From Roseobacter sp. SK209-2-6 (GTDB lineage Bacteria > Pseudomonadota > Alphaproteobacteria > Rhodobacterales > Rhodobacteraceae), in assembly GCF_000169455.1 (NCBI RefSeq), contig NZ_AAYC01000003.1:124001-188000 (forward strand): a DNA stretch of 64,000 nucleotides, in the 5' to 3' direction. How positions within the stretch are numbered: position 1 is the first letter of the stretch; each line of letters begins with the position of its first letter. Made by a program: the position numbers and the translations under genes. The notes beneath the pieces were generated by a model. The model was not told where the DNA came from and did no database searches. It was given only the letters and a program-made list of their open reading frames with translations. Positions 28,043-36,461 of the stretch are shown here, piece after piece.

Positions 28043-28679
28043 GCTGAACGATATTACCTTTGCCTACCCGGGGCTTGAAACGGTGCTGGAAGGCGTCTCT
28101 ATGCGACTGGAGGCAGGAGAGAGGCTGTCGATTGTCGGTCCCAATGGTGCTGGCAAATCAACCCTCCTGAAGATCATCATGGGGCTGCTCACCCCCACCA
28201 GCGGGAGCATTTCCGCATTTGGCAAACCCTGCCGTGTTGAGGCCGATTTTCACGAAATGCGCCGCCGAGTGGGCTTTGTGTTTCAAGATGCCGATGACCA
28301 GTTGTTCTGCCCCACGGTCGCTGAAGATGTTGCCTTTGGCCCTTTGAACCTGGGTAAGACCAAAGAGGACGCACTCGCCATTGTTGACGAGGTACTGCAA
28401 CGCCTTGGCCTTTTGCATTTGCGGGATCGGGTCACGCATAAACTTTCTGGTGGTGAAAAGAGACTGGTGACGCTTGCCACGGTACTGGCAATGGAGCCGG
28501 AAGTGCTGATCCTGGATGAGCCTACAAATGCGCTGGACCCCGACAACTATGCACGGCTGGTAGATATCCTATCCTGCCTGGATCAAGCGATCCTGCTGGT
28601 CAGCCATGATCCCGAGTTTCGGGAGCAGATCGCGCCAGAGTGCTATGTATTGGCGGAACGATCTCTCACCAGGTCCTAG
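28029..28679 (+). CDS. cbiO: Cobalt ECF transporter ATP-binding protein CbiO
   Basis: A 216-aa ABC ATPase. Walker A is GPNGAGKST near residue 38, the Q-loop VGFVFQDADDQLF is typical of ECF ATPases, the signature is KLSGGEKR, Walker B is VLILDEPTNALDPD, and the switch His is in LLVSHDPEF. It energises cobalt uptake with CbiQ. It is short for the family (usually 240-280 aa) but has every motif. Confidence 0.94.
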   Translation: MSLLELNDITFAYPGLETVLEGVSMRLEAGERLSIVGPNGAGKSTLLKIIMGLLTPTSGSISAFGKPCRVEADFHEMRRRVGFVFQDADDQLFCPTVAEDVAFGPLNLGKTKEDALAIVDEVLQRLGLLHLRDRVTHKLSGGEKRLVTLATVLAMEPEVLILDEPTNALDPDNYARLVDILSCLDQAILLVSHDPEFREQIAPECYVLAERSLTRS

Positions 28680-28742
28680 AACATTCCCCTTGCGCCCTCT
28701 CTGAGAGGCCGCAGGAATTCTGGCGCTAAGAGCAAAGAACTA

Positions 28743-28786
28743 TAGGGGTAGCACTGACTTGCCACCCCTAGCTTCTTCTTGTTTTG
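28743..28786 (+). terminator. Intrinsic terminator after the cbi operon
   Basis: TAGGGGTAGCA (28743-28753) pairs with TGCCACCCCTA (28760-28770), 10 of 11 positions, and is followed by a T-rich tail GCTTCTTCTTGTTTT. It lies between cbiO and the convergent sulfotransferase gene. Confidence 0.75.
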
Positions 28787-28800
28787 TCCTGTGCACGAGT

Positions 28801-29619
28801 TCACCCACCCAATTTGGCATGGACTTCGTCTAGGTCGATTTCCCCAATCGGCATCTTGTTGCCGGGGTTTTCGAAATCATATTTGAACAACTCAAAATCA
28901 CGTTTGTAGATCTCATAGATCAGATGCATCGACAAATCGTCAAAGTAATCCTCAACCGGGTGAGCCCGCTTGGGTCCATGACCTTCACTCTCGTTAAACC
29001 GCGGGATCTGGGTCAGATCCACCGCATGCGGTGTCTCAATCGCATCGAACACCTCCTGCATGCCATCGTTGAAAGTTTCGGTCCAAAAGATCTTGTTGTA
29101 GCGTCCCCCATTCCAGATGAAGGTCGAAACATGGCCAGACATGGCCGACCAGTGGATGTCCGGATCCATCGGGCGGCGGAAGCGAATGGTATCGCGTACG
29201 AATAGCAGAAAACGGCGGAAGGATTTGATCTGGTCAAACTCTTGCTTGCCGTCCTCGCCGCCAACCTCGATCCCATAGTCATAGACCAATTTGGGGACCA
29301 GATTGCCACGATAGCGGCGGCCATTGCGCTGAATACCACAGATCTTGTCAAAGAAAGAGCTGAGCACGCGCGTATAGGGGTTTCGTACGCAGGTGAAAGC
29401 ATAGGTCCGCTGCCCCTGCACATTGCGCGTAATAGGCCCCTGGCTGTGGTCCAGCGCCCATTTGTGCAACCCCTGTTTGGCATCATGGATATCACCCTCG
29501 AAAAAGGTGCCATGATCAGAGTAGTAAAGGATCTGGCCAATGGTCGAGCAAGCGCATTTGGGCACGACCCGATAAATGACGCTTTCGCTTTCGGTCATCC
29601 AAGTGCCCGGAAATCCCAT
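28801..29619 (-). CDS. Sulfotransferase-family protein
   Basis: A protein of about 272 aa related to carbohydrate-type sulfotransferases. YRVVPKCACSTIGQIL near the start is the 5'-phosphosulfate-binding loop form seen in the HNK-1/chondroitin type, and FTCVRNPYTRVLSSFFDK is the 3'-phosphate site. I prefer the ATG at 29619, preceded by GGAGGGAGAAG; a further ATG at 29661 lacks such a site. It is divergent from a GT14-type glycosyltransferase, so both may build a sulfated surface polysaccharide. Confidence 0.83.
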   Translation of the reverse strand: MGFPGTWMTESESVIYRVVPKCACSTIGQILYYSDHGTFFEGDIHDAKQGLHKWALDHSQGPITRNVQGQRTYAFTCVRNPYTRVLSSFFDKICGIQRNGRRYRGNLVPKLVYDYGIEVGGEDGKQEFDQIKSFRRFLLFVRDTIRFRRPMDPDIHWSAMSGHVSTFIWNGGRYNKIFWTETFNDGMQEVFDAIETPHAVDLTQIPRFNESEGHGPKRAHPVEDYFDDLSMHLIYEIYKRDFELFKYDFENPGNKMPIGEIDLDEVHAKLGG

Positions 29620-29755
29620 ATCTTCTCCCTCCGCTCCTGCGTCCTGCGCAACAAGCCACATCAGAGCACAAAATACAAATAATCTGGTTTATTCAACGCG
29701 CTCCCCCCTTTATCAAGTAAACAATCAAACCAAAACAGGGTGCTCCGTCTCCGAT

Positions 29756-31333
29756 ATGGCAAAAATCGCGTATATCTTGCTCTGCCACAAGGATCCGGAG
29801 GCGATCATCCAGCAGGCTGAGCAGCTGACCGCTGCGGGCGACTATATGTCGATCCACTTTGACGGTCGTGCGGATCAGGCCGATTTCGATATGATCCACG
29901 ACACCCTGCGCAGCAATCCAAATGTCTGCTTTGCGAAAAAACGCATCAAATGTGGTTGGGGCGAATGGTCCCTGGTGCAGGCCACCTTGCAGACTTTGAA
30001 TACCGCCGCAGAGGAGTTTCCACGGGCGACCCATTTTTACATGCTTTCAGGCGATTGCATGGCGATCAAGACTGCCGAATATGCGCATCAGTTTCTGGAC
30101 GATCACGACAAGGATTTCATCGAAAGTTTCGACTTCTTCGAAAGTGACTGGATCAAAACCGGCATGAAGGAAGAACGGCTGATCTATCGCCATTTCTTCA
30201 ATGAGCGCAAACACAAGGCGCTCTTTTATGCCAGTTTCAACCTGCAGAAAAAACTGGGCCTCACGCGCAAAATCCCTGCGGATTTGCAGGTACAGATTGG
30301 CAGCCAGTGGTGGTGCCTCCGGCGCCAAACCATTGAGGCAATTCTCGAGTTCACCAAGCAGCGTTCTGATGTAATGCGATTTTTCAAAGGGTCCTGGATC
30401 CCGGATGAAACCTTCTTTCAAACCCTTGTCCGACATTTGGTTCCTGGACCGGAGATTGACAGCCGCACCCTTACCTTCTTGATGTTCACCGACTATGGCA
30501 TGCCGGTGAATTTCTACAACGACCACTATGATTTGCTTTTGGGGCAGGATTTCCTCTTTGCCCGCAAGATTAGTCCTGACGCTAAAGAACTAAAGCTACG
30601 CTTGGGTAAGCTCTACGCGGCAACCGGCGTAAGGTTCCAGATCTCAAGCGAAGGCCGCAGTCTGTACCGTTTCCTTGTGCAGCGGGGTCGAATTGGCCGC
30701 CGCTTTGCCCCCCGTTTTTGGGAAACCGAAAGCACATTGGGGCGGGAACGGGAACTGATGATCCTGGTCTGCAAAAAATGGCATGTTGCCAAAAGGCTGA
30801 TTACACAGCTGCGCAAGAGCACCAATATTCCAGCGATCGAGTATCTCTTCCATGAAGAAGGCACCTCACTGCCGGATCTGGGCGGTATTCAGGCGACCCT
30901 GGAAAAACGTACTCGGCACCGCCGGGCCTTGATGCGTATGCTGTTTGAGTACTTTGAAACCGACCGGCTGGTCATCTGCCTCGATCCTTCCGCCTTGGAC
31001 CTGTTGAATGACTTCAACTCTGATCGATCAACCATCAGAACCATGCAGGTAGAGTGCAGCTTTACCGATGAGTATCTGACAGGCCATGCCCATCGCGTTG
31101 GCCTGGCGGGCAACCACACCCCGCAGCAAACGATGGATCGCCTACTGCCGACAATCCGCAATGACATACTGCATGAAGCGGACCGCATCAGAGATGCGGG
31201 TTACAGCAATTATTGCGCGATCAAGGAAGTGAACACCCCGGAAGAGAATGCAGAAAGCGTAATGCGGTTCTTCAGCCTTCCGAAAGACAAAGCCCTGGAA
31301 GTGGCAAATACGCCTTTTCTTTTCGCTGATTGA
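29756..31333 (+). CDS. Core-2/I-branching beta-1,6-N-acetylglucosaminyltransferase-like protein (GT14)
   Basis: A 525-aa cytoplasmic protein. The N-terminal half fits family GT14: KIAYILLCHKDPEAI, YMSIHFDGRAD, CGWGEWSLVQATLQ, HFYMLSGDCMAIK and WIPDETFFQTL. The C-terminal 230 residues form a second domain found with this one in roseobacters, of unknown role. I start at the ATG at 29756, where the homology begins. It pairs divergently with the sulfotransferase. Confidence 0.82.
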   Translation: MAKIAYILLCHKDPEAIIQQAEQLTAAGDYMSIHFDGRADQADFDMIHDTLRSNPNVCFAKKRIKCGWGEWSLVQATLQTLNTAAEEFPRATHFYMLSGDCMAIKTAEYAHQFLDDHDKDFIESFDFFESDWIKTGMKEERLIYRHFFNERKHKALFYASFNLQKKLGLTRKIPADLQVQIGSQWWCLRRQTIEAILEFTKQRSDVMRFFKGSWIPDETFFQTLVRHLVPGPEIDSRTLTFLMFTDYGMPVNFYNDHYDLLLGQDFLFARKISPDAKELKLRLGKLYAATGVRFQISSEGRSLYRFLVQRGRIGRRFAPRFWETESTLGRERELMILVCKKWHVAKRLITQLRKSTNIPAIEYLFHEEGTSLPDLGGIQATLEKRTRHRRALMRMLFEYFETDRLVICLDPSALDLLNDFNSDRSTIRTMQVECSFTDEYLTGHAHRVGLAGNHTPQQTMDRLLPTIRNDILHEADRIRDAGYSNYCAIKEVNTPEENAESVMRFFSLPKDKALEVANTPFLFAD

Positions 31334-31354
31334 CCTAGCGGATTACTGGGCGGA

Positions 31355-31999
31355 TTACTGGTTTTTCTTGCCACCGAACCAACGACGTAGGCGTGATCCG
31401 CTGTCCGAAATAGCGTCACCCGCTGCATAAAGGCCATCTTCGACGTCTTCAATCACGGGATCAATCCGATTGCGCCGGAACCGACGCCAACGCACATAGA
31501 TAGCCCAAAACACAGCCGCCAGAAGGATCAGGATCAGCGGGCTCAGCCAGTTGAGCGGTTTATCCTCGGGCCCAGCAACCGGGGTAATGCTGATCGCATT
31601 GGGGAAAATCGACAGATACTGGTTCCGCCAGCCATAGTGCAGTATCGCCACCCATTCCGGATCATCCTTCGTGGAAATCGCGTTATTGGCTTCAGCATGC
31701 AGGTTCGCGGTGTCGAACTTGAAATAAGGCGGCCAGTTCCAACCTGTATCCTCATTGCGGAAAACGATTGCGTCATCGCCGCCACTGAAGGATTCGATGA
31801 ATTGGACATCGCGATTGGCGAGAACCTCTGCCTGGCTATCCGGAGTGGACCAAAAGATATTGGTCCAACCTCCAAGTTCCATGCGTTTTTCAAAGGTGCC
31901 GACAATGCGCACCACGTCGTACTGAGGCAGCGTATAGTGCAAAAACCCTGCAAAGACGGTCCAGACCGTGATCAGAAAAAACCACTTGATATAGCCCAT
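31355..31999 (-). CDS. DUF1523-family membrane protein
   Basis: A 214-aa protein with an N-terminal membrane helix (IKWFFLITVWTVFAGFLHY), a periplasmic domain with RNEDTGWNWPPYFKFDTANL, and a second helix (SPLILILLAAVFWAIYVRW) followed by a basic tail. This matches DUF1523, which is common in Rhodobacteraceae and has no known function. Confidence 0.82.
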   Translation of the reverse strand: MGYIKWFFLITVWTVFAGFLHYTLPQYDVVRIVGTFEKRMELGGWTNIFWSTPDSQAEVLANRDVQFIESFSGGDDAIVFRNEDTGWNWPPYFKFDTANLHAEANNAISTKDDPEWVAILHYGWRNQYLSIFPNAISITPVAGPEDKPLNWLSPLILILLAAVFWAIYVRWRRFRRNRIDPVIEDVEDGLYAAGDAISDSGSRLRRWFGGKKNQ

Positions 32000-32320
32000 T
32001 GTAATCCGCCTCTCGCCAATACGCTTGCTTTACAGAAGCACAAACTGGCTGACATGGGCTTCAGCTTGCACTCCTTCGCTGGATGCAACTCCGCTGCGTC
32101 CGGGTCAACCCCTGCCTTTGACGCAGGCCACTTTCCACCGCAAAGCCATCCAGCTTCTCCAGCACATAGGGTGTTTGCAGCGGAATACAATCTTGCTTTT
32201 GCAGACCAACGGCAAAGCACGCCACCAGAGGCGTAACAGCGCCTTTAACCACAGTTCGGAAAAGAGGACCCAAAGAACCGCCTCGGGGCCCCTGTCTCCG
32301 TATTACGAGGTGCAAGCAGC
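32000..32320. other. Gene-free stretch of 321 bases
   Basis: No convincing gene. An 84-codon minus-strand frame (32315-32061) starts at GTG without a ribosome site and has no recognisable motif. I looked for tmRNA and other structured RNA features and found none. Confidence 0.4.
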
Positions 32321-32944
32321 CTAGTTCGTGTGCAGCTTTCGCAGAACCAGGAATGTCATCATGCCAAAGGGAGGCAATGATTGCTGCAATTCGAGCTTCA
32401 AGCGCTCCTCCTGCAGCACCGTTTCGATGGCGAAATCGGAGTGCCAGCCAAGCACGTCGGCAAAGGGAGCGGTGAATTTTTCGATCGAAGCAAGGACCCC
32501 TTGGGTGCTTTTGAAGTGGTTCGAGATCACAACACGACCACCGGGTTTTAGGACCCGCTCGATTTCGGACATGACCCTTTTAGGCTCTGGCACAACAGAG
32601 AGCACATGCATGGCGGCAACCATGTCAAAACTGTTGTCGGCAAAATCCAGGCTGCGGGCATCCATCTGCCGCAATTCCTTGATATTGGTGAGCTCGCGCT
32701 CCTCGATGCGAAGCCGGGCCTTTGCCAACATCTCTTCGCTAAAGTCGATGCCCGTCACCTGGACATTCGAAGCATAGTGCGGAAGAGCCAGTCCGGTCCC
32801 GACCCCAACTTCCAATACTGATCCGCCATGATTGTTGATGTATTCAGCAGTTCTTCGGCGGCCTGCGCGGGTTACCGCGCCAAAAGTCTTGTCATAAACT
32901 GGTGCCCACCGGGCATAGGATGCTTCAACAGCCTTGATATCCAA
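32321..32944 (-). CDS. pmtA: Phosphatidylethanolamine N-methyltransferase
   Basis: A 207-aa class I SAM-dependent methyltransferase. SVLEVGVGTGLALPHYA is the SAM-binding motif I, VTGIDFSEEMLAKAR motif post-I, and GGRVVISNHFKS motif III. It is close to the PmtA type of Rhodobacter sphaeroides, which methylates PE three times to phosphatidylcholine. It lies 22 bases downstream of pssA, so PE precursor synthesis and methylation are coupled. Confidence 0.88.
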   Translation of the reverse strand: MDIKAVEASYARWAPVYDKTFGAVTRAGRRRTAEYINNHGGSVLEVGVGTGLALPHYASNVQVTGIDFSEEMLAKARLRIEERELTNIKELRQMDARSLDFADNSFDMVAAMHVLSVVPEPKRVMSEIERVLKPGGRVVISNHFKSTQGVLASIEKFTAPFADVLGWHSDFAIETVLQEERLKLELQQSLPPFGMMTFLVLRKLHTN

Positions 32945-32966
32945 ATCTTCCCCCCTGTTGTCGGAT

Positions 32967-33710
32967 CTAGCCCGACGGTCGTTTTATCAATCCCCAGATC
33001 ACCAGACCCAGGTAACTCACACAGAGGACAACCAGGGTTGTCCACGCGTAGGTCAAAACAGCAGCCCCAGCAAAAGCACAGGCAACCAAGAAATACTTCA
33101 CGTTTTCACGCGAAATCCGCACGGCCTTAGGTGACCATGTGGGTAAGTGGCTTATCATAAGCAAGCCTATGACGATCATGTGAATGCAGATCAGGATACG
33201 AGGCAGGCCCGTTTCCACGTCAAAAGCAAATGAGAAAAACATCGGCAGCATGGCCAGCAAAGCCCCTGCTGGTGAAGGAACTCCAACAAAGTAACCATCT
33301 GGAACTTCTGGATTTTCATCTTCCGATTTGGTCGCGACATTGAACCTCGCCAAGCGCACCACACAGCAGACCGAATAGACAAGGACAGAGATCCATCCGG
33401 CGCTGCTCATATCTTGCAGTGCCCAGAAATAGATCACCAATGGCGCCGCAACACCGAAGTTCAGGAAGTCGGCCAGCGAGTCCAGCTCGGCTCCCATTTT
33501 GCTGTCACTTCCCAGGGCGCGGGCCAAACGACCATCCAGCCCATCGAGGATAGCAGCCAAAAGTATCAGTTGCACAGCCAGCACGTAATGCCCCTGCACC
33601 CCAAAACGGATCGCTGAAAGTCCGGCGCAAATCGCGCCTACAGTCATCAAATTGGGCAAAAGCTGAATGAGTGCAAACTCTGTTTTTTTCTTTTCTGCGG
33701 GTTCGCCCAT
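32967..33710 (-). CDS. pssA: CDP-diacylglycerol-serine O-phosphatidyltransferase
   Basis: A 247-aa membrane enzyme of the CDP-alcohol phosphatidyltransferase family. The motif DGLDGRLARALGSDSKMGAE with DSLAD shows the conserved aspartates. It makes phosphatidylserine, the PE precursor. About seven helices follow. I chose the ATG at 33710 (MGEPAEKKKTEFALIQLLPN); an upstream GTG at 33758 would add 16 residues. It forms an operon with pmtA. Confidence 0.92.
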   Translation of the reverse strand: MGEPAEKKKTEFALIQLLPNLMTVGAICAGLSAIRFGVQGHYVLAVQLILLAAILDGLDGRLARALGSDSKMGAELDSLADFLNFGVAAPLVIYFWALQDMSSAGWISVLVYSVCCVVRLARFNVATKSEDENPEVPDGYFVGVPSPAGALLAMLPMFFSFAFDVETGLPRILICIHMIVIGLLMISHLPTWSPKAVRISRENVKYFLVACAFAGAAVLTYAWTTLVVLCVSYLGLVIWGLIKRPSG

Positions 33711-34057
33711 GGCTGCAGCTGACTTCTCTCTGGTGAGTGCAAAAAACCAATTTCGCACTCTGAATCATAACAGTGCCTCGCAGCACCAAGAGCCGCATTT
33801 TTGCAGCGGCTTGGCTGATACTTCTAAGTTGTTTCAAGATGAACGCAAGGGGAGGCAGGGCACAAAAACAGCCGGGAAGGCGCCGAGTATGGCGCAAATG
33901 CAGTCATATGCGACAAAAAACGTCGCCCACAATCCCAAAGCATACCCCAAGAGAGCAAAATCCTCACCCCTTTCGGTTGAACCTGTTCGGACATTGGGCA
34001 AAGAAAGAGGGGAACAGGCAAGCGTGTCGCCTGTTCTGATTTTCAAACTACCTAGTT
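33711..34057. other. Intergenic stretch of about 350 bases with a minus-strand terminator
   Basis: No gene is supported. GAACAGGC (34012-34019) and GCCTGTTC (34029-34036) form a perfect 8-bp stem. On the minus strand it is followed by CCCTCTTTCTTTG, so it probably ends the creatinase transcript. The rest holds the pssA promoter region. Confidence 0.5.
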
Positions 34058-35266
34058 TTAGCCAACGACGTTGAACTCGGGGCCATAGGGATACTTGGTG
34101 ATGTTTTCGTTGCCATCCTCGTGAATAATCAGGATGTCATGCTCACGATATCCGCCCGCACCGGGCTGACCGTCAGCGATGGTCAACATTGGCTCCATCG
34201 AAATGACCATGCCGGGCTCCAGAACTGTGTCGATGTCTTCGCGCAGCTCAAGGCCAGCTTCACGACCATAGTAATGCGACAGCACCCCAAAGGAGTGACC
34301 ATAGCCAAAGGTCCGATACTGCAGCAGATCCTGCTCTTCAAAGAAGGCGTTGATCTGGTGAGTGATTTCCGCACAGCTCGCGCCGGGCTTCAGCAGCGAG
34401 ATGCCCAGCTCATGCGCTGCCACGTTGGCTTCCCAGATGCGCAGGGAGTCTGCGTCCACCTCTTTGACGAACATAGTCCGCTCCAAGGCGGTGTAATAGC
34501 CAGAGATCATCGGGAAAGTGTTCAGGGACAGGATGTCGCCGCGCTGCAGGGTGCGGGAGGTAACCGGGTTGTGGGCACCATCGGTGTTGATACCGGATTG
34601 GAACCAAACCCAGGTGTCGCGATATTCCGCATCCGGAAAGCGCTTTGCGATTTCCAGCTCCATCGCGTCACGCCCAGCCATTGCCACATCGATCTCACGC
34701 GCGCCTTCTTTCACCGCATCCCGGATAGCAAAGCCACCGACGTCCGCGACCGCAGCACCGGCACGGATCATGTCCAGCTCAGCTGCGGATTTGCCCATGC
34801 GCTGAACCATGGTGGGCTGATACAGATCCACCAGCTTGGAGGGGCTGAGGAAGCTCTCCAGTTTGGCCTTCTGCAGCAGGGTCAGGTGGTCGCTTTCGTA
34901 GCCAACCACAACGCCTTCGCCGGAAACCGATTTGATCGCACGCCAGAAGTTGTCACGCTGCCAGTCGGTATAGGTGATGTTATCGCAGAAGGACCGGCGC
35001 CAGGGCTGGCCCGCGTCAATTCCTGCCGAGATTGTCGCCGCTTCGGTTGCGGTCACCACCATGCCATAGGGACGGCCAAAGGCGCAGTAGGTGAAACCCG
35101 AATAGTAAGAGATATTGTGCATCGAGGTGAAGACAGCGGCGCTCACCCCGTTTTCGGCCATGATCTTGCGCAGACCTGCGATGCGAGCCTCATACTCGGA
35201 GACAGCAAATTGCAGTGGCGCTTTTTCACCATTGTGAAAACGATACATTTCAGGACGTGAAGTCAT
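34058..35266 (-). CDS. Creatinase (creatine amidinohydrolase)
   Basis: A 402-aa M24-fold enzyme that hydrolyses creatine to sarcosine and urea. From memory it closely follows Pseudomonas creatinase along its length: FTSMHNISYYSGFTYCAFGR, GQPWRRSF, WFQSGINTDGAHNPVTSRTL with the catalytic His, TFGYGHSFGVLSHYYGREAG, and GGYREHDILI. The M24 metal ligands of aminopeptidases are partly replaced, as in creatinase. I start at the ATG at 35266 (MTSRPEMYRFHNGEKAP). No sarcosine oxidase or urease genes are in view. Confidence 0.9.
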   Translation of the reverse strand: MTSRPEMYRFHNGEKAPLQFAVSEYEARIAGLRKIMAENGVSAAVFTSMHNISYYSGFTYCAFGRPYGMVVTATEAATISAGIDAGQPWRRSFCDNITYTDWQRDNFWRAIKSVSGEGVVVGYESDHLTLLQKAKLESFLSPSKLVDLYQPTMVQRMGKSAAELDMIRAGAAVADVGGFAIRDAVKEGAREIDVAMAGRDAMELEIAKRFPDAEYRDTWVWFQSGINTDGAHNPVTSRTLQRGDILSLNTFPMISGYYTALERTMFVKEVDADSLRIWEANVAAHELGISLLKPGASCAEITHQINAFFEEQDLLQYRTFGYGHSFGVLSHYYGREAGLELREDIDTVLEPGMVISMEPMLTIADGQPGAGGYREHDILIIHEDGNENITKYPYGPEFNVVG

Positions 35267-35488
35267 ACTAGACCCTTCCTTCTTACAAGAAAGGTCCCGG
35301 CGTTCAGGACTGTTTTGGATTTTTAGAGGGCGGCATGCCTTGCATGCGGCGACGCCATCGCCTGGCCCTTGGCCGGAACATGGGGTCAATTCCGGATTCT
35401 GGCAAGAAAAATATTCCCCGAAATTTCCCCTATCTCTGCCCCAACTCCAGAAAGGGACAGAGATGCTCGACGCAACGCAGGGTAAATC

Positions 35489-36274
35489 TCAGTTCACAAT
35501 CAAAGCGATCAAGTCACTTTCCGGATCGGCCAGCGGATCAATCACATTGAAATGATGCTTGCCCAGCGCGATCACATGATCTGCCTCCCAGGCCTCTGTC
35601 AGCCAGACCGCCTGATCCAAGAAGGCTGGGCGCTCCTCCCCGCCGACCCAGACGGTGACCTCAGCCTCATAACGGTCCTGCATATCGACCGGGCTTTCCG
35701 CAATTGCGGCCGCAGAATCCATCTTGAACTTCTGGTTCATCGAGGTGCGCAAGAGCGGGCGCAGATCGGACAGTGGTGAAATCGGGATCACCGTCTTTAT
35801 CCTCTCCCCGACCTCCGGCGCCAGCAGCGCTTTGTCCAGCATACGCGCAACCAGATGACCGCCAGCGGAATGGCCTGCCAGCGCTATCGGGCCAGAGACC
35901 TCTTCGGCGATACGCGCCACTGCTGCGGTGATTTGGCGGGTAATATCCGCAATCCGGACATCAGGGCAAAGATCATAAGACGGCATCGCCACCGCCCACC
36001 CCTGAGAAACCGCACCCCGCGCCAAATGCGACCAGGAGTTTTTGTCGAAGGCCATCCAATAGCCGCCGTGTACAAAGACAAAGACTCCTTTCGGACTGCC
36101 TTCCGGCAGAAAGAGGTCAAATCGGTGCCGGGGGCCTTCACCATAGGGGATATCCAGCCGCGCCCTATCACGCAGGCTATTGCGGAAATCCTGGGCCGAT
36201 GCCGCCCAGCGCGGCGGGTAGTCTTCCGCGGCCGCTATATAGGCTCCGTTTGCATAGGCATCGTCCAATTCCAT
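35489..36274 (-). CDS. Alpha/beta hydrolase (arylformamidase/esterase-like)
   Basis: A 261-aa hydrolase. VFVHGGYWMAFDKNSW is the oxyanion-hole motif of kynurenine formamidase-like and hormone-sensitive-lipase-like enzymes, and IALAGHSAGGHLVARM carries the nucleophilic Ser. The Asp and His lie in the last 60 residues (GKHHFNVIDPLADPES). The substrate is unknown. It is divergent from the aldehyde dehydrogenase gene. Confidence 0.82.
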   Translation of the reverse strand: MELDDAYANGAYIAAAEDYPPRWAASAQDFRNSLRDRARLDIPYGEGPRHRFDLFLPEGSPKGVFVFVHGGYWMAFDKNSWSHLARGAVSQGWAVAMPSYDLCPDVRIADITRQITAAVARIAEEVSGPIALAGHSAGGHLVARMLDKALLAPEVGERIKTVIPISPLSDLRPLLRTSMNQKFKMDSAAAIAESPVDMQDRYEAEVTVWVGGEERPAFLDQAVWLTEAWEADHVIALGKHHFNVIDPLADPESDLIALIVN

Positions 36275-36461
36275 GAGTGTACTCCCTTATTTTCGCAACA
36301 GGTGACTATCTCACCCCAGCATTGTCAAATGTTCTTATTTCAAACTTTAAAATTTAACTTGTTATCTTTTATTTTGATCAAATTCTGGACTCATGAGAAT
36401 TTCTGGACATATAGAGAAGCACCTGATTTGCATTCCGCGACAGATACCCGGGAGGCCCGCC

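Noticed and set aside
32000-32320. Possible structured RNA (tmRNA-like) or small gene in a 321-base gap
   Set aside because: No tmRNA tag-encoding or tRNA-like domain is visible on either strand, and the 84-codon frame lacks a ribosome site and recognisable sequence.
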